Shown piece after piece: positions 44,566-56,215 of a DNA stretch of 64,000 nucleotides (position 1 is the first letter of the stretch; every line of letters begins with the position of its first letter). The translations under genes and the position numbers were made by a program. The notes beneath the pieces were generated by a model. It saw only the letters and a program-made list of their open reading frames with translations. It had not been told where the DNA came from and made no database searches. Source of the stretch: Eleusine coracana subsp. coracana (lineage: Eukaryota > Streptophyta > Magnoliopsida > Poales > Poaceae); contig CM064424.1 in the NCBI GenBank assembly GCA_032690845.1, positions 50,295,511-50,359,510 of the forward strand, given 5' to 3'.

Positions 44566-46363
44566 ACGGTTGTTGTATCATCTTTGAACCTTGTTCGTCC
44601 TCGTATCTTTTCTTTTTTTTCCTTTTCCTTTTATTTCTTTTCTTTTTCCACCATGGAGCAAACTTGTATCCTGTCATTTTCTGCTCCGAAGGGCAAGTTC
44701 TTTGAGCCACCACCGTCTGCGGACCCAATTCGCACATCCGGCTATGAACTCCACCCAGTGGTGCTTTAGTTTATTTCCCCTTTATAGTGCACCTAGAAAA
44801 GAAAAAAATAATAAATAAAGTTGTGACTCTATTTGGCCCATAAAGCCAGTAGAGTCCCTTTTTCTTTTCACCCTTTTTGTTTTTGTTTTTGTTCTTCTTA
44901 AAATAAAGGAGCCAGGTACAAGATCAAGTGTGGGGGAGGCCTTCAAGATTTTCAACACACAAACAATGCAAGGCCTCCCACCGACACATTGCACATTGTC
45001 ATTTAAACCAACATGTCAAAAGTCGAAGTGACCGGTCTCCAAGCAACATCGACCAACCTACAAGGACAATCGACACAAGGCTAGTGTTCATAAGCTTCCA
45101 CACCTTCCATAGCGACGATTTGCACACTCTATCCCTTTCCTCCTAGTTTCCAAGTTAAACCAAACTTATCTTGAATCAATCAAAAAAAGTTTAACTAGAA
45201 AACTAAAATGAACCTTGTGGAAGCCTCATGTTATTTCATGCTTCTATTTGGTTGGCTTGCATGCTCCTTATTCCTAGTTCATAGACTTGTTGCTTATGAA
45301 CTACATCTTTAGGAAAGCATGTCACCTAGGTAGTTGATGCATGAGATATGGTTTGACGAAATGAATCTTTCTCTTATGCTTGATGTGCTTGGGAATATGT
45401 CTTACAAAAAAATAAAATAAAATCAATAGCTTGACTCCTCAATGATTATATGTTCCTACTAAAGCCATATGATGAACTAAGTGAAAATCTTATGCATATG
45501 CTACTTGCTGTTTCATTGAACTTTGTCAAATTGTTGTGACCCTTGTGAGTTACTATTCATGACTTTTTGATCAAGACTATGTTCACACCACTTTGTTAAT
45601 ACTTCTTCACTAGAAGTTAGCACCACAATATCCATCATCCATGTGCTAAATCTTCTACATTGGAAGATAGCACTGCCATGTCATCATCCATCCATTAAAT
45701 AAAGTACTCCATCATATACTGATGAACTCCCTCCCCAAATATCCTTGTAAAAGAGACATGGGCTATTCATGATTTTTAAGAAAAAAGAGTGAAAAAAAGC
45801 AAAGAGAGAGAAAGAATTAGCCCATGCTCTCAAATGCATATCCAAGAGAAGGGAGGGAGCATCTTAAACAAAAGGGGAGTATTCACATTCAATCATTTTC
45901 CATCCACATATCCACATGTGCACATGCTTGATCAAAAGTTCACGAATTGTTCTCCATGGATCTGGTTTTTGACTTAGTGATACATGAGACACAAGTATGC
46001 CTCTCTTTTACCCCTACCTTGAGCTCCACATAAAGCCATATTTAGAAGTAGGAGCAAAAGAGGCAACGCCAAATTCCCTGGTGAGGAACCTTACATATTG
46101 AGCGATTTGAGAGAATCATTTGAGGAGTACAGTTATGATTTGTTTTGAAAATCTTTTCAAAAACCTAAGCTACACAGCAGAATAAGTGAAGAAGATTGGA
46201 GTCAAGACCGTTCCATTCCTCAACCACCCAAGGTAACATGATAGATACTTCAAAAGTTCATGGGTACAGGTATGACATGGGATAATTTGCATGCTAGCAT
46301 CATGCCAACTGATGTTATGATCCACCTTAGTCTTCAACCTTTACTTGAGGACGAGCAAAGGCT
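44566..46363 (+). other. Non-coding interior of element F
   Basis: The only notable frame is a short one at ATG 44653 (MEQTCILSFSAPKGKFFEPP, 38 codons), not recognised. Two AGTGTGGGGGAG tracts occur, at 44928 and at the polypurine tract. Confidence 0.55.
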
Positions 46364-46376
46364 AAGTGTGGGGGAG
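46364..46376 (+). other. Polypurine tract of element F
   Basis: AAGTGTGGGGGAG lies directly before the 3' LTR. Confidence 0.7.
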
Positions 46377-46378
46377 TT

Positions 46379-47725
46379 TATTGACGGTCCTTAAATGCTA
46401 AATCTGACCATCAAATTCTTGCATAAATAACATAAAAGAAATAACTAACATGGTGGTAGGAGCTTGTTACTAACAATTTTTATAAGTGTTGGTGAATATT
46501 TGCATGCAGGTGATTTATTAACAAATTCAAGAAAATATCAGAGTTACAAGAGGAGAAATAATAAAAGCCCATAAACATGAAGTAAGAAGTTATCAAATAA
46601 TATATTAGACCTCACCATGTTAAAGCTCTCATCGAGTCGATCGAAATGCATATATAACTTGCCTAAATCAGACTTCGGATATGAGAGTTATGAAGGATAG
46701 AAGATCATGTGTTTAGACTGAACCGATGCTGACGTCAGCATGACATCAGCGCGTGCGGGAGAGGAAGACAATGACGGTTCAGGTAGCTTGCCTGAGTGGG
46801 AAAGCTCATTACTTGGCCACTAAGGATGAGGGATAGTCAAAGGAATATTCCCTTATTCTTAGGAAAGGTTCTCTACTTCCCCAAGTCACCTCCCACTATA
46901 AATAGAGCCCCTCCCCCTCTCATTTCACACAACATATAAGAAGAGAGTTTAGACCTCCAATTCAAAGGATTTAGCACTGCCAAAGTGCTTAGAAAATAGG
47001 GAGAGAGTGATGGAGAGTTCGGGGAAGCACCGGGCTTGTCGGCGATCTTCCCCACACATGTACCTCGGCGGATGCTTTCCTTTTCAAGTAAGTGTTCGTG
47101 ATATCTCTGTGGTATTTAAGTTTCCTATTTAAGTAAGTTCTTTCGTTTATTACTTACGGGATCATGGCTCTATTTAGTTAGAGTATCTTAGTCTTCGATA
47201 AGGGTGGTACCGAGACTAGGGTAGTAATTAATAGCGTAGACGTGGTGTCTAGGCTAGAGGTTACCTTTGTTTGCCGCGTGCCCCACGGTTTGTAGAGGTA
47301 GTCGATAGGTGGTGACAGCCCTATCCGGCCTCTGTAATCCTCCAAGTTCGGGTACATCGTAGAGCTGTTGGCCGCAGTCACCTGTGGATGCAGGGGTAAG
47401 CCGGTGCCCGAAGTTAGTAGTAAAAGACCTCTCTATCCTTTGCCTATCATATTCTTGTTGTCCTTGGACGAATTAGTTTAGAAGAATAGTACACACACGT
47501 TCCCTATGATCCGATAACCTGGAATACTCCTAGGTGAAGTGCTACATTGGTATCCGTGCTCTGGCGGATTAATCTGTGAATATAGGAAATACCAACAAGC
47601 ATTTCTGGCACCGTTGCCGGGGATAGTAATATTTTTAGTGCGACATTAAGAAGTGTCAGCAAGCATTTCTGGCGCCGTTGTCGGGGATAGTAATATTTCT
47701 GGTGCAACGCTAAGAAGTGTCAACA
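46379..47725 (+). repeat. Right (3') LTR of element F
   Basis: 1347 bp, starting TATTGACGG (TG changed to TA) and ending GTGTCAACA. TATA at 46897-46904. Confidence 0.85.
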
Positions 47726-47730
47726 TTCCT

Positions 47731-48013
47731 TCCATCAATGTATGTTGGAGATGGAGGATATATATGCATAGTACTTCTAGTACAATTAAAGGTGAAATGA
47801 ATACCGCCAATTACAGGTTGTTGTAAAACTTGAACAAGCACATTCTATATGCAAGGAGGCGTATGGTCGGTATAGACACGTACTAGTATATCTCGTAGCC
47901 ACCAAACACATCTTTATTAGTAAACATGTGAACCATAAGGAGTTTGGTCGATAGAGAACAAAATCAAACTGGACTGTTAAGATGAAAATGGGTATATGTG
48001 ATAGATAAAAGTT
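47731..48013. repeat. Backbone continuing from 43153
   Basis: Matches 9160-9440 (GGTGAAATGAA-ACCGCCAATT and following). No gene. The last nine bases are the TSD of the next MITE. Confidence 0.6.
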
Positions 48014-48303
48014 GGGTTAATTACAAAAACCACCCCATAAGTCAGTTGGAGTTTAAGACTCCCACACATATGTCATTTTTTGTTGCAAATCCTCACCCGC
48101 CCATTGAGTTTTATTGTAAAAATCATCCCATTTTTACACATGCTTTATATATTCAACATGTTTTTTTATTTGGAGTAGGCAATAATGTTCTTATATAAGA
48201 AACAAAATTTTGAAAGTTTAATCTTCATATTTGCCACAAAATGACTTATGGGTGGGAATCCCAAACTCTAACTAACTTATGGAGTTGTTTTTGCAATTAA
48301 GCC
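48014..48303. mobile_element. Mutator-type MITE with 9-bp TSD ATAAAAGTT
   Basis: Left end GGGTTAATTACAAAAACCAC and reverse-complemented right end GGCTTAATTGCAAAAACAAC extend to about 40-bp inverted repeats. A perfect nine-base ATAAAAGTT flanks it at 48005-48013 and 48304-48312. Length 290 bp, non-coding. A 9-bp duplication points to the Mutator superfamily. Confidence 0.8.
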
Positions 48304-48312
48304 ATAAAAGTT

Positions 48313-49051
48313 TCATATGAATTGAGAAAAAAAGAATCCACTACAGAGCTGGACCATTTACGCATGTCAGGAGGACTACTGCCACTGCGTGTGGGCATGG
48401 AGCATTCACCATCTACTGGCTCGAGCAGCCGTTATGGTCAACATGGCACATCCGCACATGAGTGCCAGAGAATGCACCACGTGTTGTCACAAGAGGCAGA
48501 CACGGTTCCACCTGAAATGCGATGGCAGCTCTAGATGCTATATCCACGCTAGTTTACTTATGAGTAGTAAGACTGTGTGCTTTTTTCTTGGGAGTTGCTG
48601 CCTGGCCCGGACAATCAAATCTAAACCCAGGCTGAGAAAATCCAACCCCAGGCTAGTGGAGCTTCCTGCATGCACTAGACACTATTTCTCTACAGTCATG
48701 CAGTCGTGCAGTCACTGGCTGACATGTGGGTCCCACAACTACATGGCCCACATGTTAGCCAGTGACTGCATGACTACAGAAGATCACAATTTGCTTGCAC
48801 CAGGCATTTTCCCCCAGGGTCTCAGTAGCCTTCTATGCACCATTACCCTATCTCTCTCTATCTCCTGGTAGTAGGAGTATGAAAGTTTCAAGGTAGTCTC
48901 TCTCTCTCCTTGCTCTCTTTTGCTAGTACTACTAATGAAGATCGACCTACAAAATTCCTTTTTTTCCCTGTGAAGCATCCAAAGACCTACCAAGTCCCTA
49001 TGCATGCCTCAGCGATACTGTACGCATGCGCATGACTCACGAACCCCTAGA
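48313..49051. other. Backbone with a strong hairpin
   Basis: No gene recognised. Contains the inverted repeat at 48695-48774 and CT-rich tracts near 48851 and 48901. Confidence 0.4.
48695..48774. repeat. Inverted repeat able to form a hairpin
   Basis: Arms 48707-48730 (TGCAGTCACTGGCTGACATG...) and 48747-48770 pair over 24 bases with one mismatch around a 16-base loop. The outer GTCATGCA (48695) and TGCATGAC (48767) extend it with an 8-base duplication bulge. Confidence 0.7.
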
Positions 49052-49349
49052 AACAAACACACCTCGCTTCCCCCATCGCAGGCTTTGTGAGGGGTGTCAG
49101 TAATTTCGGCGTGGGCGGCGCTGCTCGCCTCGATTCGAGTCAAGCAACGTGACCATTCATAGTCAGCTCCTACTAGTATTACTCAATGTGACGTGGTGGA
49201 AACGAACACACCTCGCTTCCCCCATCGTAGGCTTTGCGAGGGGAGCCAGTAATTTCGATGTGGGCGGTGCTGCTCGCCTTGATTCAAGTCAAGCGACGTG
49301 ACCACTCACAGTAATCTGCTACTAGTATTACTCAATGCGATGTGGGTAA
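49052..49349. repeat. Tandem duplication, period 149 bp
   Basis: AACAAACACACCTCGCTTCC at 49052 and AACGAACACACCTCGCTTCC at 49201 start two similar copies, each with GGGCGG(C/T)GCTGCTCGCC. A single diverged copy occurs at 22190-22310. Confidence 0.75.
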
Positions 49350-49610
49350 TAGCTGCTAGTTATCATTACTCTACGCAGGGCCATAAGACCGGAATTGAGC
49401 AAAGTCAAGCGATAGGACCGGGATTGACCAAATTCATGCTATGGATCATTCTTTAGGTTAACAGTCAATGAGTTGTGCATGACGGGGAAAGTTCCATGGA
49501 GTCCAGATTGATGAGATCCCCATGGCCGCGAGAAAAGTTGCGTAGAGGTAGGAACTTGGGTAGCAGAAGCGAGAAATTTGGGCACCTTAATCCGTGCACA
49601 TGCAAAAAAA

Positions 49611-49734
49611 GGAATTCTAGCGTCACAGCAAAAGGGAAAAAAAATTGTGCCCTGTGTTGGTATTTCCTACGTAAGGAATTCTAGCGTCACAGCAAAAGGG
49701 AAAAAAAATTGTGCCCTGTGTTGGTATTTCCTAC
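49611..49734. repeat. 64-bp tandem duplication across a solo-LTR junction
   Basis: GGAATTCTAGCGTCACAGCA starts at 49611 and again at 49675. Each copy contains flank, the CCCTG target sequence and the first 16 or so bases of the LTR, so the duplication postdates the insertion. Confidence 0.8.
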
Positions 49735-50973
49735 GTTCTCAGATAAATCCGCAAGTGCACGGATACCAATGTAGCACTTCACCTAGGAGTATTCTAGGTT
49801 ATCGAACCACAGGGAACATGTGTGTACTATTCTTCTAAACTAATCCGTCCAAGGACAACAAGAATATGGTAGGCAGAGGGTAGAAAGAATAGAGCGATGA
49901 TCCTGTAAGTAATAAAAGAAATAACTTACTTAAATAGGAAACTTAATTACCACAGAGAAATCACGAATACTTACTTGAAAAGGAAAGCATCCGCCGAGGT
50001 ATAAGTGTGGGGAAGATCGCCGACAAGCCCGACGCTTCCCCGAACTCTCCCTCACTCTCTCTCTATTTTCTAAGCACTTTGGCAGTGCTAAAGCCTTTGA
50101 AATGGAGGTGTAAACTCTATTCTTGTGTGTTGTCCATTTTCTACCGAATTTCCCCTCTATTTATAGGTGGTGAAGTGCTGGCGGGTATTTGTAGGTGACG
50201 GAGGGTCGGTGGGCAAAAGTTCCTCCGCCGGGCGGCAGACCACGCCGGGCGACCGGGCATGCCGGGTGGCATGCAGCACCGGGCGGCAACCCAGGCTGGG
50301 CGGCCGTTGGATTAGGTCGGTTTCTGACTGACTTTCTTTGGACGTCTCAGATTTGGTTCGGATGACGGTTGTTGAGTCGGTTTTCAACCGCCTTATCCAC
50401 TTGGCGTCGGTTGGCATGATGGGCCGAGTGGGCTGGACACTCCGAGAGGAAATTCCAAGGTCGGGCGGCTGCCCATTTTTGGTGCCGACCCCCTCCAGGT
50501 CATGTTTTCACTTGTCCAAGTTGTGCCACGTGAATGCCTCCTTTACTTCTTCACTTTTCACCCTTCTTAGTTCGAGGATGGAAAACGGCCTCATGGTGGA
50601 GTGATTTGCAGGGTCGGCTCGGTCGGATGGTTCAGCCTGATGAGACTCTGTTTTAACCCACCGGGTGGCTGATTTAAGCCTGATATGACCCTGTCGGCTG
50701 AGTTCTGATTTCAGCCATCACGACCCTGCCGGGCCCTGATTTCAGCCTCATACGACACTGTCGGCTGGCTGTTTTATGGCAGTATCGGCTGACGGGGCGT
50801 TTCTTCATGTTTTTTTTTTTGCATATTTTGGCTCTTTTATACCTGCAAACACATGTATCACCAAAACTCGTGGAAATGGTTAATAACAAAATGCTATACT
50901 ATTTTGTTTATTCCTTTTATGTTGTTTATGCAAGGATTTGATGGTCGGATTTAGCATTTACAGACCGTCAACA
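49719..50973 (-). mobile_element. Solo LTR, Athila-related, TSD CCCTG
   Basis: Plus strand TGTTGGTATTTCC to GACCGTCAACA, flanked by CCCTG at 49714-49718 and 50974-50978. The part up to about 50120 matches element F R/U5. 50150-50870 matches the GC-rich U3 of element A, with TATA at 50157-50166. The outer end again matches element F. It is a mosaic of two LTR types. Confidence 0.85.
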
Positions 50974-50978
50974 CCCTG

Positions 50979-51727
50979 CATGCTCCACGTGCTGTAAACA
51001 GAAAATACAAGCATGAAATTATGTACTATGCTGGTGTGCAGGAAGGAATTGAGCTTGCGACCTGTAGTCTAGACAACAGAGTAGATAGCCAGTCAAACAA
51101 CGACTTAATGTTGATAACAATGGACCGGAAACTCTTTTTAATGGCAGGGATGGAAAACCACCATCTAGTCATAGTAGATACATATAAGTGCATGCATATA
51201 CATCATTCAGTTTTAGCTTTCCATTTATTTAGTTTGAGTGTTAGCGCATGCATATACTCATACTAGGTGGGAGGTAAATAGGACTTTTTTCCCTCGCAAA
51301 TAAAATAATACCAGTGTGGGGCCCCCAGTCTTTATCTACTCCAACGTTGTTCGTCCACTAGCTATTGGTGTCTCCGTCCTCAGCTCCAACGTCGTCAGTG
51401 ATCCGTGTCGCCCCCACCCTAGAACAATCGATGGTGACGCAGCCAAAGCATTCGGCGGCGGGAAGACTGCAGCGGGAAGATGCCCGTGACCAGGATTGTG
51501 GACACCGGACTAGTCCCGCACCCCACCTCCTAGAACCCGAGCCATCCATGATAAGGTAGAGATCTTCTAATACTTTTTGTGATTGGGGCTTATTGGCAGA
51601 TTAGTAAATCTGAGTAGTTTTGTTTGTTTAGGATAGTAGTTTTGATCATCATTTGTTTATTAGTCCACCATCAGCAAGCTTTCTCCAGTTTCAGGAATTT
51701 GTTAATTAGTGCCTTTAATTTCAGTCA
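50979..51727. other. Backbone before the CACTA transposase relic
   Basis: No gene. CACTAGCTATTGG near 51357 could be a CACTA-type end, but no matching TAGTG end was identified. 51360-51560 is GC-rich with unrecognised frames in both directions. Confidence 0.35.
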
Positions 51728-54688
51728 TGGCGTCCGGGAACAATCAGAGTTGGATGTTGTTGCCACATGGAGATAAGGCTTGGTAGGACGGAGTTGAAAA
51801 ATTCATTGAAGACACCTTTGAGGGCACTTTTCCACGAGAGACTACGAAATGTCCATGTAGTAGGTGTGGCTGCATGGCATATAGAACAAAGACTGAGCTT
51901 GCACACAACTGGTTCACAAAGGGTTTCATAAGGAATTCATAACAGAGGAACATCATTTTCATGTTAAATATCTGATGGACTCACTAAATAGTTGTGCTAT
52001 ACATGGAAAGCTTAGTGGAAGCAGCAATAATACCAAGGAGCCAAATGATTCAGTAAAGGCTTTTTTGAAATAACTGCAAGAAGCAGAGAAAGAATTGTAC
52101 CCCGGTTGTAAAGAGGCTACAAAAGTATCTTTCATTGTGACGCTATTTCAGATTAAGTGAATTTTTGACATTATCAACAATGCCATGGAGCAGATCCTTT
52201 GAGTAATATGTCTTTTGCTCCCCAAAGGACATTGTGTCCCAGATTCATTGGGAAAAGTTCGAAAGGTATTTCGAGAACTTGGCCTAGACTATGTGAAGAT
52301 TCATGCTTGTGTCAACGACTGTGTGTTATTTCATGGAGAATACCAGGATCTGCATGAGTGTACAACATACGGAGAAAGTAGCTGGAAAAATGTTGATCTA
52401 GAGGGGCATGCAGAGGGTGGTGCCACTCATGATGGTGGAGTAAAGAAGAAGAAGCTCTTTCCTCAAAAAATATTGAGGTACTTTCCCCTTATTCCTCGCC
52501 TTCAAAGATTATATATGAATGCGACCACATCAAAGCAAATGCATTGGCATGCTGAAGAATTGGTTGTTAAAGATAGGAATGTTCGGCAGCCGTCCAACTC
52601 ATTGGCATGGAAGCACATAGATGGCGAGTATAAGGACTTTGCATCGGATCCACATAATGTTAGGCTGGGACTTGCATCAGATGGCTTCAATCCATTTGGG
52701 ATGTTGAATGTGAATTACACTACATGGCCGGTGCTCCTAATTCCTTATAACCTGCCTCCATGGTTGTGCTTCAAATAGTCTTATTGGAGGATGTCGATGC
52801 TCATTTTAGGGCCCAGATCTCCAGGAATTAACATTGATGTGTATTTGCGGCCTCTGATTGATGACCTGAAAGATCTCTAGATTAATGGAGTTGTGACTTG
52901 GGATGCAAACACGAAGAAAAAATTTAATCTATATGTAGTTTTACTTTGGACAGTAAATGATTTTCCTGCATATGCAATTTTATCTGGTTAGAGAACAAAA
53001 GGAAAGTTTGCATGTCCTCATTGTCACAAGAATACTAATTACTTGTGGTTAGAACATGGTTAAAAGCATTGCTATATGGGATTTTTTGTCTCTAGGCCAT
53101 AGGTGGCGAGTGAATAAGGTAAGCTTCAATGACAAGGTTGAAGAGAGGGAGCCTCTAGTGCTGCTAACTGGTGAACCAGTTTTGCAGCATTACGAGAGTT
53201 TTGAGCGAGTATGTTTTGTATAGACTACTGCAGGGAAGAGGAAGCAGCGAGATGAAGATATTAGGTCGCACAACTAGAGGAAGAAGAGTGTTTTTTTAAC
53301 TAGAGGAAGATATTAGGTCGCACAACTAGAGGTCGCACAACTAAAAAAATTGCTGATACACCATAATCTAGATGTCATGCACATTGAGAAGAATATTTGC
53401 GAGAGCTTGATAGCGACTTTGCTTGGTTTAGCTAGTAAATCTAAGGATGGTGAGAAGGCTCTACTTGATCTGGAAGAACTAGGTATAAGGAAGGATCAAC
53501 ATCCATTGCAAGAGAAAGGTATATACACTTTGCCACCAGCGTTGTACACGTTAGGAAAAGATTAGAAGCAATTTTTTTGCAATTTCCTACAACATATTCA
53601 GATGGCAGATGGGCATGCCTCCCATATCAGGAGGTATGTTGATGTCAGTGCCTACAAGGTAACTGGACTTAAAAGTCATGACTACCATGTTTTATTACAA
53701 AAACATGTACCCTTGGTGGTACGTGACATATTGCCTGAGGTTGTAGCGGTCGGGATCATTGAACTCAGCAGGTTTTTTAACGCAATATGTTCGAAGGAGC
53801 TTGAGGATGCTGAACATAGAAAACTTGACATATTCCGCTAATTTTTAAATACATGTTATTTAAATTTACAATGTGTTCCTAACATATTCTTCAAATTAGT
53901 TTGAGGCCGATAAGGAAACTATGGGCAGAGGGAGAAGTGGATGACATGATATATGCTCTAGCTCATGGTCCAGATACTCATATTCGTGTGGCTAACAGAT
54001 GCTTCATCAATGGATTTCTCTTTCGGACAAAAGAAGCAGAGAAAAACTTAACCACACAAAACATCAGTGTTGTCATCTAGGGGGATGGCATGGAATGGTA
54101 CGGAGTTATTAGAAGAATCATTATGCTAGACTATCCTATGAAGAAGGAAGTCGTTTTGTTCGAGTGTGATTGGTTTGATGTTCCAGCACTGGACAAAAAC
54201 AAATCTAGAGGGTATAGTAAGGATAAATAAGGAATTATAGACATTGATACCATTCGGACATGAAATTTAGACGAGCCGTACATCCTAGAGATCCAAGTAG
54301 AGCAGGTGTGTTATGTGAAAATTGCCAGGAGAACGAGTTGGTGCAGTGTCCATAGAATGAAACCTAGGAACCTATTTGTCATGCCTGAAGAAGGAGAGGA
54401 GAATGAAAATAATTTTGCTGATACCGATGTTGACTCAGTCATCATAGGATCGGAACATATGAACATTGAAGACCGACCTTAGGAATTAAGAAATTAGAGC
54501 AGGACTGACGTGGAAGGGTTAAGTGTCGATGCTGTTGTACTCAAAGAGGCGCGAGCTGCCTCCATGCTAGAACCGGATGATGAAGACATACAAGATGACT
54601 ACGAAGATTCTGATGATACGTACACTGCTGATGGAGTTGTAGCTGCAGTAGATTCCATGGAAAACGATGATTATGATTTTTTTGTGTA
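51728..54688 (+). pseudogene. TNP2-type transposase of a CACTA (En/Spm) element, decayed
   Basis: From ATG 51728 (MASGNNQSWMLLPHGDKAW) a transposase-associated N-terminal part with CPCSRCGC is recognisable. The transposase core starts near 52215 (LLPKGHCVPDSLGKVRKVFR, ELGLDYVKIHACVNDCVLFH), continues with RLQRLYMNATTSKQMHWHAE, WKHIDGEYKDFASDPHNVRL and ASDGFNPFGML to a stop at 52776. Further fragments include GKFACPHCHKNT near 53005 and LDVMHIEKNICESL near 53370, with VSAYKVTGLKSHDYHVLLQK at 53640 and GLLFRTK-like text near 54025. An acidic tail ends at 54688. Many stops and frameshifts. The family cuts and pastes DNA in the nucleus; this copy is inactive. Confidence 0.88.
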
Positions 54689-54902
54689 AATTTGAGTTGC
54701 ACTCTGGCTCCTCCAACTTTATTACCGTATTGTGTTATGTATCATCAGCTTGCATCTACAAATCAATATTGCATATAACTTGACAGCCAACTAGATAACC
54801 AGCATACATCTGACACATGAACTTAGTTCAGAGACATAACCAATATACATGCAGCTGAAGCTGCATAACACTAGAACCGGCATGAACTGGATATACATGC
54901 AC

Positions 54903-55526
54903 CTACTGATTACCAATCCACATGAACAACACAATGGCAACAAAGAACACAAATAACGCCTTCAGCCCGGTCTTCTCCACCTCTAGCTTCCTAACTTCTG
55001 CCTTGAGGTCCTCTTTTTCAGATTTTAGAGCATCCACCTTGTCCTCTTCCTTCTTCACTGCCACCAGCTTCTTCTCCATCGAATCCACCCTAGCGGTTGC
55101 CTCACCAAGAGCTTCGTTCAGTGCCATTTTCTCCTTCTTGAGAGACCACATGACATTGCGCAGATCTACGAGCAGTGTCTGCACGAATGCATCGTGTCGG
55201 CGCTCAAACCAACACATGAAGGTGCAACCTCCAACCTGACAAAGAAATAGGGAGGCCAAATAAACTAGCCGCAAAATTCAAAATCAATCAAATGGGAACA
55301 AAACTATACTCACCCGAGCTCTGTAGCACTTGAGGTAGCGCCGTCCCGGGTTGTCACTGCTCCACGAGAACCACAACACCGCCTTCTGTTGGCAGTCATA
55401 GTACTTAGGGGGGTGGTAGTCCAATGGCCCGACGCGATAAAGGATGGGGGAATGACGTTTCTTCTCAGGCTCGCCCGAGGATTGGGTCTTGGTGGTGGTC
55501 TGCGATGAGCTCGAACTACCGGCCAT
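54903..55526 (-). CDS. GRF-type zinc-finger protein with coiled coil and C-terminal membrane segment
   Basis: Two exons: 55314-55526 (71 codons from ATG, MAGSSSSSQTTTKTQSSGEP) and 54903-55235 (110 codons plus stop), joined across a 78-base intron with GG-GTGAGT donor and TTTGTCAG acceptor; the join keeps frame, total 181 residues. Residues about 43-80 form a GRF-like finger: DCQQKAVLWFSWSSDNPGRR, LKCY, then GGCTFMCWFE. Residues about 105-160 are a K/E/L-rich coiled coil. Residues about 162-178 (ALFVFFVAIVLFMWIG) are a membrane segment. This finger/coil/membrane layout is common among uncharacterised grass proteins. It lies 215 bases from the TNP2 relic, convergent to it. GRF fingers are thought to bind nucleic acid; the role here is unknown. 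One of the usual finger cysteines may be missing. Confidence 0.7.
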
Positions 55527-55835
55527 GGCGCACGCTCAAGCTAGGGTGACACCTCTGCAAGCTCCTCTATTTATCTAGCCCTACCCATATTTCAAGTAGC
55601 CACCTCCGCATGCTCCTGAAATTTGCTGGATCACTGGAATAGTTGTAATATGATTTATATGCACTGAGACTGTACATTAACTTATTTTAATGATGTTCCC
55701 AATTATTTTTGCAATAGTTTTTTTCCACATGCACACATCATATTATACTCATCACTTAAATACAAATTCAATTTACACACATTATTTTGTAAGATAAAAA
55801 AGAATTAATAATAATTATGAAACATGTAAACGGTA
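55527..55835. other. A/T-rich intergenic sequence
   Basis: No feature seen apart from the probable promoter region of the GRF gene (minus strand). Confidence 0.4.
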
Positions 55836-56007
55836 CTCCCTCCGTCCATAAATGTTAGCATTTCTTGACTTTCAGACATCACTTTTGACCATTTGTCTTA
55901 TTCAAAAAATTGTAAGAATAAAAAAAATAAAATTGAAATATATCTAATGAATAGTCAAACATGATATCCAAAAGTCAACAAATGCTAACATTTGTGGACA
56001 GAGGGAG
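55836..56007. mobile_element. Stowaway MITE (Tc1/mariner), TSD TA
   Basis: CTCCCTCCGTCCATAAATG and its partner CATTTGTGGACAGAGGGAG form the ends of a 172-bp A/T-rich element flanked by TA (55834-55835 and 56008-56009). Confidence 0.92.
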
Positions 56008-56215
56008 TATTGCAATAATGCAAACAGAACTAAAACATCTATTAAGTGATACTGACATTAATTAGTTGAATGCAAACTAAACTAAACATATATTTAGTGA
56101 TATTGATATTATTTACTTTATGTACATGTGCACGAAGGCGCTACACACACATCACACACCACACGTCTACGCACGCATGCGCTAGACACACACACTTCTT
56201 CTATGGCTTGATGTT

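Larger units (their letters stand above)
43154..47725 (+). mobile_element. Element F: non-coding LTR retrotransposon related to Athila, TSD ATCCT/TTCCT
   Basis: LTRs at 43154-44539 and 46379-47725 with ends TGTTGACGG and GTGTCAACA flank about 1.8 kb. Target duplications ATCCT (43149-43153) and TTCCT (47726-47730) differ by one base. The uninterrupted site is visible in the related copy near 9150. A tRNA-Asp primer site (44548-44565) and polypurine tract (46364-46376) are in place. No gag or pol was seen, so it is a large non-autonomous derivative (LARD-like). Confidence 0.9.

Noticed and set aside
51357..51369. CACTAGCTATTGG as the left end of the CACTA element
   Set aside because: No matching TAGTG end with subterminal repeats and 3-bp TSD was found downstream, so it is not annotated as a terminus.
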